64,000 nt of DNA from Scatophagus argus (GCF_020382885.2 NC_058508.1:5138055-5202054); one strand, 5' to 3'. Shown: positions 36,401 to 49,995, numbered from the stretch's first letter. A program made the numbers and translations. The notes: generated by a model from the letters alone, not told the origin.

Positions 36401-37551
36401 TACTTCAGGTACTGAAAAATCACTTCACAATTTCGCAACTTATACAGTATTTGCACATGGTACTTTCTCCAAGTACCTGTGGTTTTAATTATGCTCTCTT
36501 AGTGTGTTAAAACATGTTTTTGAAGGATCTACTTTACCTCTCAGCACAAAAGCCAAATGAGACACTCGTGGCAGGAAGTCTTTTCTTCTTCTTAAATTCT
36601 CCTCCAAAGAAATCCCTTCTCTGTATATATGCACTATTTTACTGTGTTTTTAACAGGATGTGATGTGGGCTGGCTGGTTTCATTCCCACTCAGTCCTGAT
36701 AAGAACAATCCTATTGAAGACACATTATAAGCCAAAACAGCTTGAAGTGCTTTGAGATTTAACTGTGACTGACTTTAAGGGCTTTTGTTATTCTCTTAGA
36801 GTCAGTCCAAAGACCAGGACCCAAAATGCAGACACAGAGTGAGGAATAAAGTGAAGAAAAGAAAGTTTAATTAAAGTATTTTTAAAAGGAACAGAAGGAA
36901 ACAACAGGCAGCTGGGAGCCCAGGTAAAAATGGTCCAAACAAATAATCCAGATGACGATGCAAAAGCAGGGAACACAGGGCTCACAGGGATGACAGCAAC
37001 CACACACATCCTGACAACACACACACAGGGAGAGCACAGGTATATATAGGGCAGGTAAGGAGACATAGGCAGAGCTAATTAGGGGAGGAGCAAACAATCA
37101 AAAAAGGAAGGAAAACAGAGGACAACTAATTATTTCCATTAGAAAAACTAATTAGATCGGCAGCATACACCTTAACAAAAATTTATAAAAATTGCTAATA
37201 TGTGACTTATCTCACCACGATCATGATGTTCTGTGAAGTCTTTTGCTGACATGCCAAATCATTTCACCATGATTGGCAGCTGGCCAGGAGACTCTTTGGT
37301 GATGTTATTAGGAACCTCAGTGATCCATCAGCTCATGTTTGTCTGAAACAATACAAAACAAAAGCAGTCAAAATACTGAGCGTTCATGTTTCACCAGCCA
37401 CACATAGTTTGACATGTCTTTTTCCTGGAAAAATAAAGCAACATGGCTGATCTTCAGTGAATACTGCAATAATACATCAGTATACGTACTGAATCAGCTG
37501 TGTCTGCAGCTTGTTTGACTTTGGCTACCGAAGACTGAAGAAGGGAGACGT

Positions 37552-40500
37552 CATCTATGTGAAGTTTTCAGGAAGAGGGAAATGGTGACTGTTCGTGAAG
37601 GATGGAGCTGCAGGTGGTGTCTGCTGTAGACGAGAGGAGGTGGCGACTGCAGGGTGTTGAAAGTCTCTGAATTTTGAGCCCCAGAATCTTCAAGTGAAAG
37701 CAGCGACTGTGGCTTAGTGACAGGAGGTGGAGGTGGAGGCTCGTGCTGCATGTATCTGCATGAATCTGCTGTGTCTTTTTGCTGTCAGCTGATGCAGGTG
37801 GCAATGCAGCTTTCTGGAACAGGAGTTTGCGAGCAGGAGTTGTAAGTCTCTGGAGGTGGACGCACTGAGACACAGTTATCTGAAAGAATGGTGGAGGTAG
37901 CACTGGATGTCTCTGGCAAAGGTTGTAGGCAGAGTTTTAGGCCCATTGCTGTCTGTTAGAATCTTCAGGTGGAGAAGGAGGTGTAGGTTGCTGACAGAGC
38001 CTGTAGGATGATTATGATGGAGCTGTAAACTGCAGGCAGAAGATGAAAAACTCTGCAGGTGGATGTTTGGACTCCCATACTCTTCTAGAATATGTAGATG
38101 CAGGACAAGGCACAGGTGTCTGGAAGCAGGAGGACCCAACAAAACCCCCATGAGCAAGCACTCGGCGACAGTGGCGAGGAAAAACTTCCTTTTTAAAGGC
38201 AGAAACCTCGGAGCAGACCCCGGCTCAGTGAGGGCGGCCATCTGCCTTGACCGGTTGGGTTGTGTGTGAGAGAGAGAGAGACAACTGTGCACAAGTATGG
38301 TGGAGGTGAAAGATGCAGGTTGCTGAGAGAGTCTGTAGGTTGAGGTCAATGGCACAGCTTTCCACCACAGTCTTTAGGTTGGTGGCACATGATGCTGGAC
38401 ATTGGAGCTTCAGCTGTCTGCAAGGATCCACAGGTGGAGGAAGCTGCAGGTTGCTTGTAACAGCTGTGGATGGCGTGTCAAACCCAGGAAGTCTGTCAGA
38501 ATCTGCATATTTAGGATGCTACGGATTACTAGCAGAGGCCAGAGGTGGAGTGTCAGGTTGCAGATCTCTGCAAAAGTCTGCAGGTGGAGGCAGCCATGCA
38601 GATGTTTGGCAAAGTCTGCAAAATGGAAGACACTGAAGGAGGAGGATTGAGCTGCACTTTTCTACCAGAATCTGCTGATGGAACAAGAGGAGGAGCAGCT
38701 CTTGGTAGTGTCTATAGGTGGAGGATCATGGTGCAGATGTCTGTCATAAACTGGAGGTGACATCAGAAGGGTAGTGGCACAGGTTGGAGCGAGAGACTGG
38801 TACTGGTGATGCGTGGTGATGACAGCGATGTCATTTTTTGGCATAGGATGGAGGAGGACATTTTTTCTTCAGGTGTCTGCAAAAATCTGCAGGTGGAGGA
38901 AACTACAGATTAGTAGCAGAGGCCAGAGGCGGAGTGTCAGGTTGCAGTCGTTTGCAAAGGTTTGCCAGAATATGCAGGCTGATGAAGCTGCAGTTAGCTG
39001 GCAGAGGCCAGAGGTCCAAACTATGGCACTTGGCTGGAATCTGCAATTGGAGGGAAGTACAGATTTCTAGCTGAGGCCAGAGACGAAGGTTGCAATGGTC
39101 CGCAAGAGCCTGCAGGTGACGAAAACAGTGCAGTTTTTTGGCAAAGTCTGCGAGCAACGGAAGGCACTGTAGGTGGAGGTTTGGTCTGCACTTTTCTACC
39201 AGACTCTGTAGGTGGAGGAGGAGGAGTATGAGGAGGAGGTGCAGGTTCCTGGCAGAGTCTGTAGCAGGTGGAATGTGGTGCAGCCGTCTGTTATGAACTG
39301 GAGCTGGAAACGACATCACGTGCTTCATGGCACATACTGGAGCTAGAGACATGTGCTGCGTCTGACTGCGTAGATCTACAGGTGGCAATGCAGGCTGCTG
39401 GCATATAATGGAAGAGCATGTCCCAGGTGCAGCTGTCTGCAAGAATCTACAGGTGGAGGAAACTGCAGGTTTCTTGCATAAGCCATAGGAGGAGGCGGAG
39501 GCTTTTGTCTCCCAAAATATGCCGATGGGCAAAGCAGCAGGTTCCTGCCAGAATCTGCAGGTGAGGAAGCTACAGATTACTAACAGAAGACCGAGGTGGA
39601 GCCTTGGATTGAGCTGAGTCTGTCTCCGTGAATTTACGGGTGGAGGCACCACTGTAGGCTGTTCACACGTTCACGTGTGATGGTGGACACTGGAGCCGCA
39701 GCTGTCTTGAAGAATCTGCAGAGCCAGAGGATGCAGATGGAGGTCAAAGTGCAGGTTTTTGGCAGAGACTGCACGCGGAAGACAAAAACACTTGAGGTGG
39801 AGGCCTTGTGCTGCATTTTTCTTCCAGTAGCTGTTGGTGATTGAGGAGGAGGTGCAGGTTTCTGGAAGAGGATGCCGGCAGGAGATGAGGGAGGACACAA
39901 GTCGCTGCAGTCTGTCTGAATGCACAGGTAGAGCAATGGATAATATAACTAGCAGTGAAGCTCCAAACTGACTTGATCAATTCTAACATACATTTACAAA
40001 CATTGATTTTGTTCATGAACATCTCCTAAGAATTCTGAGTATGTGACTCACATCACCATGTTCATGATGTTCTGTGAAGTCTTTGGATGATGTGCCAAAT
40101 CATTTCCAGCACCTGACCAGGCAGCAGTTTGATGTTGTCATTAGGAACAGCAGTGATCCACCAGCTGATGTTTGTCTGAAACGACACAAAACAAAACCTG
40201 TTAAAGTATTGAAAATATGTTATTAATGTCTTTTCTGTGCAATTTACTGACTGGATTTCAGTTTACATGAGAAACATTAAGTACAAACATTTTTAAAATT
40301 TGGGAAAATCAACATGGCTTATCTTCAGTGAACGCTGTAACAATATATCAGTACACATACTGATTCAGCTGTAGTGGCGGCTTGTTTCAGTTTGGCAGCT
40401 CAAGACCGAAGAAGGGAGACATCATCTTTGTAGAGATTTCAGGAAGAAGCAAACTGTGACTGTCGGAAGAGGACGGAGCTGCACCAGATCGGTGGATGGT

Positions 40501-40980
40501 GTAGCTGTATATGGAGGCGGAGCTGTTTGGCAGAGTCTGCATGCAGATGATGGAAAACACTGCAGGTGGAGCTTTGAGTTTTTCTTCCAGAATCTGTAGG
40601 CAGAGGGGGAGGAGGTGCAGGTTTCTGGAAGAGGATCCGTGAAGGAGCGGACTTTGGCTTTGGAGGACTTGAACAATCCATCAAAATGTCCAGGTGGAGG
40701 TGGCAGCAGATATTTCTGGTTGTGGGCAAAAGTTGACAGATTTCTGCCCAAATCTTCAGGTGGAAGTGGTGGGTGCAGGTTACTGGCACAGGCTGTAGGT
40801 GGAGGCAGTGGTGTAGATTTCTGAGAGAGGTCGCATGCAGGAGTTGGAATCAGGTCTAGTCGGAGCAGTCAGGTGTCTGCTGCCTGCAGGTGGAGACTCG
40901 GTCAGCAGACGGTTGATGTATTAAGTAGGCAGAGTTCATTTCTAAACACGGGTGGTGGAGACTGCAGGTGAAGGATGGAA
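37552..40980. repeat. Degenerate TGCAGGTGGAGG-rich minisatellite (unit 2)
   Basis: Unit 2 counterpart of 22590-26050, with the same interruption by exon-like block B (40062-40175). The sequence is almost unchanged repeat by repeat, so the array was already this diverged before the segmental duplication and has not been homogenised since. Confidence 0.75.
40062..40175 (-). other. Exon-like block B, open frame of 37 codons (unit 2)
   Basis: Same frame and TTTCAG acceptor as 25094-25207 in unit 1 (TNISWWITAVPNDNIKLLPG start). The decayed block A counterpart ends at 37342. Confidence 0.4.
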
Positions 40981-41150
40981 CATCTTACTCCAGTTGGATT
41001 TCAGAGGTTGTTTGAGTTTGGCAGATGATTTCATTTAGTTGCTGGTTGAGGTTGAGGCTGGCTTGAACAGTTTTCTGACAGTTGACAAACGTATTTGATC
41101 TTGTTTAACTAATACAAAATAAAGTTAGCAGTGGAACTGCTGCTTTCGGT

Positions 41151-43558
41151 TTAGTTGGAGGTTTTTGCTCTCTTGTTTGGTGGCCGTTCAGGGCTTGGTT
41201 CTCCAGAAGTATCAACATTATACAGGGGAGGATACACTCCAACCCCGTATGATACGTCCACGTGCACCAGTCCGTCTTCATTGGCTGATGACGTAAACGT
41301 GGGACGTCCCAGTCTCTCCCACAGCTTCTGCTTGATACGTCGTCCCAGCTCTAAAGTGTACGGACGAACCCTGCCACTCTTGTATCTATGAGCCGTGGAA
41401 TGTGAAGCAATTAAATAATCACAAAACTTTTGATTGACAAACGCATATATTGAAAGACTGAGTGGTCAGTATTGGAATAATTTGACAAATGCCATATGAT
41501 CTGACTGAGAGAGTGACATACCTCAGCATATCATCTACCACTCCATGGTATAGTTGCTGGTATTCTTCCACTGAGCAGTTGTGTATTTTCAGTGGAGCAT
41601 CACGGTTTACACCAGCTGAGCTCAGCTGCTTATCAGCACTGGAGGGCTGGGGGCTGGGAGGCACATTTGATATCCCTGGCAGGTCAGCAGGTGGGATCGT
41701 GGACTGAAGGCTTGAGACCAAATTGACGGTCACACGATGTTCAGTAGAAGGTTTGGAAGGAAGAGGAGCAGAGCTTCGTTTCCTCTTGCGGGAGAGGTTG
41801 GCAGTGGATGCAGAGTGCTGAGGCCCGGAGGTTAAATTCAGAACCTGAGGAAGATCATCAGCACACGAGAGGATGTCAGGCTCTGGTCCAAAGTTTAGAG
41901 AGGACTGCTTTGTCAAATTCCAAGACACCTCACATATTCTGTTCAGCTGTTTTTACACCTGACTGCTCAAACAATTTGGCTACAAGGGTAATAAAAATGC
42001 ATGGAAGCTGAGAACGGCATAGCTTGCAGTTGTTTCAATAGCATCTCAACATCTCAAGATGAGAAGGTCATTGTTTTTAACAAAGGCCAGTTAATACGTG
42101 TTGTTATTTTGAGGGAAACAAAGGCTGATTTCTTAAAGCAATAAGGTAATTTATCATGTAGTTTCAAAATAAACCACACAGACTTTTTCTGTTTGTTGCA
42201 AGAATGTTTTCCTCAGTGATTTGATATGAGGATGTCTACATGATGGCTAATTATTGTCAGAGATAAGCTCACACACAGCGGTGATCTTCAGCAGATGTGT
42301 TACTGTCTATTAGGCTGCAAAGAATTCTTGCTCTCACACAGAATTTCTGATCAGTGAGTAAAAAACTTGTTATGTTCCTTTAATATTTTCAGTCAGATGT
42401 CTGACCTGGTCAGTGTTGCAGCACAGACACTTGCTGTGGTCTCCACTCTTCCCTGCTCGGTTTGCCTGGCGAGCAGAGGGTCTCCTCTTCCTCCAGTAGG
42501 AATGATCTTCCAGATGGACGGGAACGTCACACTGCAACAACACACACACACACACGTGTTAGAATGAGGCTCAACCAGTGCAGTAAAATCACCAAGTGGC
42601 ACTGAAAATGTGTATTTCATAACCTTCCTTGAAAAAGTATTATTTCTGAGCACCAAGGCCTGTTGACTTTCCAGCCAATTAAAGGCTCCACCTTAAGGCC
42701 CTTGTAAGGTGGCCCTGGGCTCATGTTCCCAACGTTTTCCAGTTAAAATGACTGCCAATCCAACATTGTACTTTTTACTTAACTACACTCGTGTCTTTTG
42801 GCTACTTGTTACCCTCCAGATTAAGAGTTTTGCATCCAAAACAGGTGAAGAATTTATGAAATATGAGGCCTTGTAAATTAACCTACTTGAAAATAAGTTT
42901 CACCTCAACCAACTATTAAAACTCTGCTTACACATTAACACATGAGTAATAATAATGTAATGATACATCGCAGTCTAACAGTAACAGTTCCAGTATTATC
43001 TGAATACTTCCTCCATCACTGCCGCCTCCTACACTGTGTTTAATACGCATGCGTTGGCCTGAACGGGTCCCTCATCTCTCTCTGCTTTATTCATCTGGAG
43101 TTTTCCTACAGGATTTGTGTGTACCATGTGACCCCCGGGCTGAGGTGAGGTGGGGGTGTTCATGACACAGCTTGTTGGCATTACATCAGTGAACTTTGAG
43201 GCTTTTTACAGCCATGAATTTCAAATACAGACAAAATTCCATTAGACTTTCAAAGTGTTCAAATCTCACATTTTCCATGATGGAAGTTCGTTGTGTCACT
43301 TTCGCCTTATTCAGGGAGTCTGTGGACCTTGACAGGATGGAAAAATCCTCAGTAGAAGCGCTAATTTTCCAAAACTAGCCGACTGAAAACTTGTGCAAAG
43401 CTTTCTTGACCGTCAGATGTTTGTTTGTTTTTGAATGATGCTGGAACACGAATGATACACCTGGAGACCAAACCTGGCAACCATGGAATCGTGCCCTTCC
43501 ATCCTGTACACGTGTGTGTTTGACAGGCGCGTCTCACCTGTGGGATTTCAAATCCCAT
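41151..43558 (-). CDS. Gene U, copy 2: unrecognised multi-exon nuclear-type protein
   Basis: Proposed minus-strand exons: 43558-43538 (MGFEIPQ, tentative), 42531-42406 (42 codons, starts CDVPVHLEDHSYWRKRR), 41946-41522 (425 bases, starts LNRICEVSWN), 41385-41151 (78 codons with stop). Every border is AG/GT, phases agree, and the total is 807 bases: 268 residues. The third exon carries a RKRKRSS basic cluster and Ser/Pro-rich linker and ends in EEYQQLYHGVVDDML; the fourth has RPYSLELGRRIKQKLWERLD and VSYGVGVYPPLYNVD. Taken with copy 1, substitutions are few. This copy and copy 3 look like the ancestral form, since both keep the third-exon acceptor that copy 1 has lost. Function unknown. Confidence 0.57.
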
Positions 43559-43852
43559 CCATATTTCACTGTAGAGGAATGTACAGCTCTGACTGCGGCC
43601 TCATCGTGTTGTCTGCTACAAGTTGGCTCTCACTCTTTATTTGAACTGATTCGATCTGTGCAGGCTTCTGCAACACTTTGACACGCACACTGCGTTTCAA
43701 GCTCATTTCTTCATGTGTTCACAGAGGATTTGGGATTTTCACTCAGTCTGTGTCTCAGCTTTGTCAGCTCTCACGCGTTTATGTACATTATGTTCCATAA
43801 ACACCACAGAGTGTAAAAGATGTGTGTGCGGCTTTAATTAGCCTAATGAGGC

Positions 43853-43854
<2 letters not shown>

Positions 43855-43886
<32 letters not shown>
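43855..43886. repeat. (CA)n microsatellite (unit 2)
   Basis: Unit 2 counterpart of 28915-28946; a few bases different in length. Confidence 0.85.
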
Positions 43887-43889
<3 letters not shown>

Positions 43890-44950
43890 CGCAATAATGA
43901 AACACAGTTTATTTAGAAGTTTTACTCTCTTACTTCCCTCCAGATTGTCGCATTTATTGTAAACGTCAATGCGAATAAGACAGAGTCTGTAACAGGTTAG
44001 ATTAACGACTTTTACCCAAAAAGTCCTTCACATGTCATTAAAAGTAATCCGTGTTTCTGCAGGACCCTGAGTGCTGATGTCCTGTGAGATACATTTTACG
44101 TACGTCGCTCAGCCGCAGTCATTTCATTAATCATTTAAGATTTTCTACGTGTTGACACGATCAGTCAGGGTATAAGTGTAATTGACTACCAGGACTTTTG
44201 TTGTTCCACAGTGTATAAAAAAAAAAAAAAAAAAAGCTGAGAAAACGTAAAATATCAAGACAACGTGATGCAAGAGATTTTTGACTTTTATCAACTTTTG
44301 CCTACTGTTGTTAACTTAAGTAAGATTTACAAGTGCTGACAGGAGTTCTGCCAACTTGAATCTTCTTGTTCACTTAATTAGGATAATCCTGGAAGGCTAA
44401 CGAAGAAATTCTGGTTTCAGTGCCATGTATTTCTGCCTTCACCAAATGCAGATATTCTTGTTGAATACACATACAATTCTTACTCCAGTGAGCTGAAAAT
44501 TTACCAATATAAATAAAGAAAAATGTATGTTGCTGTAATTATTTTTGAAAAATGCTCAATAAATAGATATTGAATAAAACAAAGCACAACTCAATGTTAT
44601 CTGAAATCTTATTTATTTTGTTGAACAGTGCCTCAAGTACATTTCAGAACGCCATGGGTAGTCAGGTCAATTTCTGTAAAAAAGTATTGCAGGTTTCTTT
44701 TTTGGGTTGCTTTGAGCACCGCAGCAGAGACATTAAAATTGAAGTTCAGAACCAAAAAAGAAAAGTATGGGGGAAAAAGTGTCCAGCAACACATAGTCAC
44801 TCATACAACACACCCTGACTGTCTTGTAAAAGTTGAACTTGACCACTTGCACATTAAATAGAATAGTGCCACATATGATTGGCAGAGTACCCAAACACTG
44901 AAGGTTTACATGGGCATAATTATGATGAACTAGAGCAGTTAAACTATGAA

Positions 44951-45393
44951 CTAGTTCTTAAAAATTTTACCATCAATGAACAGGGAACTAACAGGTAAAA
45001 CACCAGTTCTGCATGACAAAATATCACCATATATTGTCAACAACATAGATTCCTCTGACTTTGTTTTAAAGGTACACCTTAGAAAGGGACATTGTACAGT
45101 TTCTTGGTTCTTTAAATCATGTTCAAGATGGTTCAAAAAAGTTTTTTCACTGCAAATCTCCTTAAAATCACACAATTCACATTGAAATGTTGAATTTTTG
45201 TGGATTTTCACTATTGAGTGTGATCTTGAGAGGTGTGATCGTAATGCTCCAGGTGTTTTTAATACACATACACAGTCTGTGTGAATGCAAGGCCAATGTG
45301 TACCTTGTCTGTGATGAAGGCGAAAATGTTTCAGAAGAGTCTCTTGACTTGAGCTTGTGAACTTGCGAAATCTGCACTGCATGAAATCCACCC
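44951..45393 (-). CDS. C2H2 zinc-finger fragment of a multicopy fish family (unit 2)
   Basis: The same 3-finger fragment as in unit 1, with identical predicted residues over the whole exon (MQCRFRKFTSSSQETLLKHF start at 45382). Also lacks the C-terminal half of the family. Identity of the two copies fits the recent age of the duplication and does not by itself show selection. Confidence 0.6.
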
Positions 45394-46889
45394 CTGAAAC
45401 ACAAGAGACACATAGGACACAATCAGTTTTGCTAAAAGCACTTTTGCAACAGTCCCTGTAATTTGTAAACATAAAATAACAATACAGCTCCATTTCCCCA
45501 ATTTGTGATGTTCCATGACTGAACAGGCAATATCCAGGGTGAATTTGTCATGCAGGGAGAAGAGGATATATCAAATGGCCAATGTGATTTTCCTAACTTA
45601 CCAGACTGTCCTTGATGTTCTATTATTTTCTTTTACCCATTTAGTTGTTATATCCATATGACTGATGATTACGATAATATTGTTGCAATAATTATTAATT
45701 AATAATTAATAATTAATGAAAGTATTTGGTCAAAAACATTGTAATATATTCTGAATGTACTTATAAGAAAACCTAAAAGTTTAAAGAGACTTTGAAGTAT
45801 TGCACATTAGACTATTATGTTAAACTTATTATTGGGATTGAAATCTCCTGATATGACAAAAATATATATCATGATAAGAATTTTATCAACATCGCCTGCA
45901 GCCCTACTTGCCTGAAATCTAATTGTAACAGCCTTTATTATTATTATTATTATTATTAACACAGAAGGAATCCCTAGATGCAGGAGCTGAATACATCAAC
46001 AAGCCAAAACCAGAGGCAACACAAAAAAAGTATGTGGGGAATCATATTAACTTATATATGACCATTCTTCTATATCAGGCATATCATTGATAACATACAT
46101 AACATGTAACATAAATGCAAACGTGAATTCAAACATTTGTCTTTGTTACTATGATAAAAATACAATAACTATGAAAAAATTAATACTATCTGTAACGTGA
46201 CATCAACAACACACAACAATTATTCCTCAAATATTCTGCCTCCTTTCCCATTATGTAAAAAGCTCTGAAAATGGAGCAATCTTATAACACAGAGCATGAA
46301 GCAGGCTCAACTTTAATTTGTATGTGACAATTAACTTACAGTAATTAAGGACATTAGACAGTGTCACACCAGCTGTCAAACTGTCCAGTTAGCTTTATAC
46401 ATTATTGGAAAGTAACAGTGCAGCACCGGATAAACGGAGTCTATTGAGAAAAAGAAAAACAACGTTAGCTAATATGCAAGCTACTTACATCACTGTCATA
46501 TAATTGGCGCACGTCTGCCGTACACCGACCCATGAAAGCGTCTGCATGACGACGCCCGCCTAGCTTACATGGGCGGCAGTTTGTTTGTTGGTCAATGCTA
46601 ACATCATGTCTCCACACAAGGACAACATTAAAACCGATTACAAAACGGGTAATAAGCTAATAAGCTTTACCACGGCAGACGTGCAGTAAAAAAGCCATTT
46701 AGTGATGAAAGTCTGTATCTGAATTTCAGACGTGATTAACATTAAAAAGAATCAAACATTACTTTTTGTGGGGGTCGAACGAGCTGGGCCGATGCTCTGA
46801 AATAAAACCTTAGCATAGCAGGAGGTGAAGGGCTGGAAATGTCGCTAAGCGCTTGTAGAAAACCCTAACAACACACTTAGTTAGCTTAC

Positions 46890-47087
46890 CTGCTGGGGCA
46901 AAATGGTCGTCAACTCCCGCTTCTGTCCACAAAATGTCCAAACACCACACTCAAACCGCAGACCAGGCGAAAATCCGTAATGGTCGAAATAATGCAGTTC
47001 ACTTCCAACTTTGGCCACGTTTGACCACGTTTGGTCAACTTTTCTTGGGGGGTTTTCAGCACAGAAAATGTCCGCCATCATGACCAT
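46890..47087 (-). CDS. Putative first coding exon upstream of the zinc-finger fragment (unit 2)
   Basis: 66-codon open frame with the same GTAAGC donor and the same residues as 31947-32144 in unit 1. The join to the zinc-finger exon is again out of phase without another exon. Confidence 0.35.
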
Positions 47088-48461
47088 GTGTGCATGCGCA
47101 CGTCACTCATCTATGGGGTTTCCCGCTGGTTCCCGACTTAACTCAAAACATCTACTCCAAAGTTGATCATCTTTGTTGTGCTGTTTGGAAAATCTTAGTT
47201 AGGACAACAATGAGAGAAATTTGTTGGGCAGACAAGTTTTTGTAAATGGAAAGCTTTATTTCTGAGTCACTTTAATTTGAAAACTTTAATGGAATCCACA
47301 ATTACTAGTTATCGTTTTTACAGTAGAATCCAGTTGTACCCAGTAAAAACATCTGGATGAGTCCAGCACCATCACAGCTGTCTGGACGGATTTCGGATTG
47401 TTTTATTTTTTTAAGATTACGCAGATTACTACTGAATAATATTCAGACAAGAAGTGAAGACAAATTCAGGCTGAAAGTCACAGATCAAACCTCAGGAGAT
47501 TTTCCACTCAGCTAAATGGCACAATGAAATCAGGAACACATCTGTAGCTTTGCCAATAAAACAAATATGAATGTCACGACTTCCTGCTTAAAGTCTTTAA
47601 TAAAATAAAAGATAAATATGAAGAAAGTATCATTTCTGTTTATTCAGTCTGTTGGATGCAGTGAAATGAAGTCCAGTGTCCACTGTGACGTCTTGTCAGC
47701 TAAAATAATCAAATCTAAAAGCACATCCTGCTGGATTTGATGAATGAAGATGAAATGTGGCTGACAGCAGCAGGTGGAGTAGAGGGAAGCTCCTCTCATG
47801 AACAGCAGACAGTCCCCTCCTCACCTCCACATGATCCACTCTCTCCTCTCCACTTCAACACCAACTGGATGGAGGCTCAGACGCTTGGAAAATGAAATAC
47901 TGACAAAAGTCCCGATACAAAACCAAATGTCATCAAAACACGCACACACACACACACACGTGTCTTTGTCCTGTAGATTCAGATTTCTTCAGGTGTCACT
48001 GAAAGTGTGGGCCGACGTCATGTTAAACCCTGTGGACTGCGAATGGGTGTCATTAAAGTTCATATGCGTGTAAGAGCAGATGAGCGAATACTTTTGGCAA
48101 TATAGCGCATCTATACATAGAGATAATTAGAGCTTTTCACTTACTGAAGGCACAAAGAATGCAGTGAAGGCAAAGCATCTCAAAGGAGGAAACTTATCTC
48201 TTATCTTATCTATCTGTGCATGGACAAAGTGTGTCACTGTGCTAAATAAAGTTCTAACAGTAAGACTGAAAAAAAGTAATTTATGGGCATAAAAAGTAAA
48301 TTTATACGGTTACAATCAATTGGTGTTTGGACCTCCTGCTGCGGTCCTGCTTGACACACCTGCTGTTGTCCCTTAGTCTTATTTCTTATTTTTATTACAT
48401 TGTTGTTTTTTATCACTCCTGTACTCTTTCATTGTTGCTGTTGCTATGCGTCTCTGTCTGT

Positions 48462-48493
48462 GTCCAGAGTGCTCACCATTAAACCACAGGACC
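48462..48493 (-). pseudogene. 5' fragment of tRNA-Gln (unit 2)
   Basis: Identical counterpart of the 32-base fragment at 33522-33553. Confidence 0.6.
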
Positions 48494-48603
48494 TCTATGC
48501 ACACTGAGCAGTCTTTTGCAAATTCGTTCCAAAAGAGCTCATCAATAAGGTCTCAGGGACACACTACTTGTGTAGACTGCACCCTTAACTGGTATTAAAG
48601 AGC

Positions 48604-48675
48604 AGGTTCCACCGAGATTTGAACTCGGATCGCTGGATTCAGAGTCCAGAGTGCTAACCATTACACCATGGAACC
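48604..48675 (-). tRNA. tRNA-Gln (anticodon CTG), unit 2
   Basis: 72 bases that match the vertebrate tRNA-Gln(CTG) consensus as I remember it, with a fully Watson-Crick T stem (CCGAG/CTCGG). Anticodon CTG in CTGGACTCTGAATCCAG. Only about two 11-bp repeats flank its 5' side. Confidence 0.95.
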
Positions 48676-48865
48676 TCTGCACACATGCAGCACACATGCA
48701 GCACACAGTGGCTTCCATGATCTCAGCATGTGTGTCATCCTGACTTCAAATACTTGAACCATCTCACTTGGACCAGCAACTCACTCCAAAATCCAGTGTT
48801 TTACCACGACCTCGAAAACACAAAAGCATCTGAAAGGAGGAAACTCAGTCTTTGGTCTTGTGCAC

Positions 48866-49072
48866 GTGTTCCAGATACTTTGTCCCATCATTCATGAGCC
48901 ACCAAAAACGGGGGTGGGTGTATAAAAACAGCTGTAATTCCTAAACAGTTAATCCCACACTTTTGTCAAAGCTCTTTAATTAAAGTCTTCTTCATTTCCA
49001 ATTCAGTGTGGTGCTGTGCAGAGGCCAGATGCAACCTTGTACTTGTCCCAGTACATTGGGACCTAACTGTGT
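48866..49072. mobile_element. 3' end of a Tc1-like element (unit 2)
   Basis: Counterpart of 34165-34372, ending in the terminal-repeat sequence TTGGGACCTAACTGTGTA. Confidence 0.65.
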
Positions 49073-49417
49073 ATACACAGACAAGAATACACCTACAAAG
49101 ATTTCTTTGTGGTCACAGTGCTGACGGACTTATTGTACAGAAATGGCAGTGGTCATTTGTGAATCACAAGAGAACTGATTAAAGAACAAGGACATTAAAA
49201 GACTGGAAAAAGAAATGAATGAATAAATCATCCTAAAGGTAAAAGTAAGTAAAAATAGTGAAATAATCTTAAAATCAGGTGGTTTCACAACAGAGCTGAA
49301 CTTAAGCAAATAATTTGAATTGTCAGGCAGGAAATCAAAGCAGTGGAAGTCTGTCACCCACTCAAAGCTCAACTGATACAGAAGCAGCTCTCTGACATTT
49401 AAAACTCTCTTGAGATC

Positions 49418-49489
49418 AGGTTCCACCGAGACTTGAACTCGGATTACTGGATTCAAAGCCCAGAGTGCTAACCATTACACCATGGAACC
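49418..49489 (-). tRNA. tRNA-Gln (anticodon TTG), unit 2
   Basis: 72 bases, anticodon TTG in CTGGGCTTTGAATCCAG. Against unit 1 the anticodon stem has a closing G-U in place of A-U, and the T stem is CCGAG/CTCGG in place of CTGAG/CTCGG. The fold remains intact. Confidence 0.9.
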
Positions 49490-49927
49490 CCCACACAGGT
49501 GAGCACAGGTTATCACAGGTAAAAATTAATTCTTATATGAGTGCAATTCCTCAGGGGAAGCAGCTATAAATGAACTATAAAAATATAATTCAGTCAGGTA
49601 AGGCTTAAGCATATCAGGCTCATGGTTGTATCTTACTGTAATAACATCTGACATCGTTCAGTGGCTATTTCAAAGTGAAGCAACTTTACCCTAACATAAT
49701 AATAATAAATGTCCTCATCTGTCCTGTTCCATTAATTAAGTGGGGTTGAGGAAAGCAACATTTGACGTCTACTCGGCCAACAGAAAAAGGGCGGAGGCCC
49801 GGGAAAAACGGGTGGAGGACCACCACCTCTGACAGAGGCACAGGAGATTTCCCTGAGCCAAGACCAAGGAAGGAAAACGGTATCACTCAGCTAAGAAGTC
49901 ATCAGGACGAGACAAACAACCCAGTCT

Positions 49928-49995
49928 CTCCTCCTCTCCCTGCGAACTAAAGCAGCCTCCTCATCCATAGGATCCTCGATAACAGGACATGCCAT
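49928..49995 (-). pseudogene. HARBI1-like N-terminal stub (unit 2)
   Basis: Reads MACPVIEDPMDEEAALVRRE with RRR, slightly closer to the HARBI1-like consensus than unit 1 (VRRE against VHRE). Nothing of the DDE nuclease follows. Confidence 0.4.

Larger units (their letters stand above)
21697..36469. repeat. Tandem segmental duplication, unit 1
   Basis: About 14.8 kb repeated downstream as unit 2 and, in part, as unit 3. Matching landmarks: AAGTACCTG..TTTTAATT at 21704, 36471 and 51178; the gene U stop at 26223, 41151 and 55876; the zinc-finger exon at 30451 and 45393. Most blocks look near-identical by eye, with scattered substitutions, small indels and microsatellite differences. The first roughly 500 bases (21697-22200) are the most diverged. 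The unit edges are a choice of phase; I set them at the leftmost detectable match. Confidence 0.9.
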
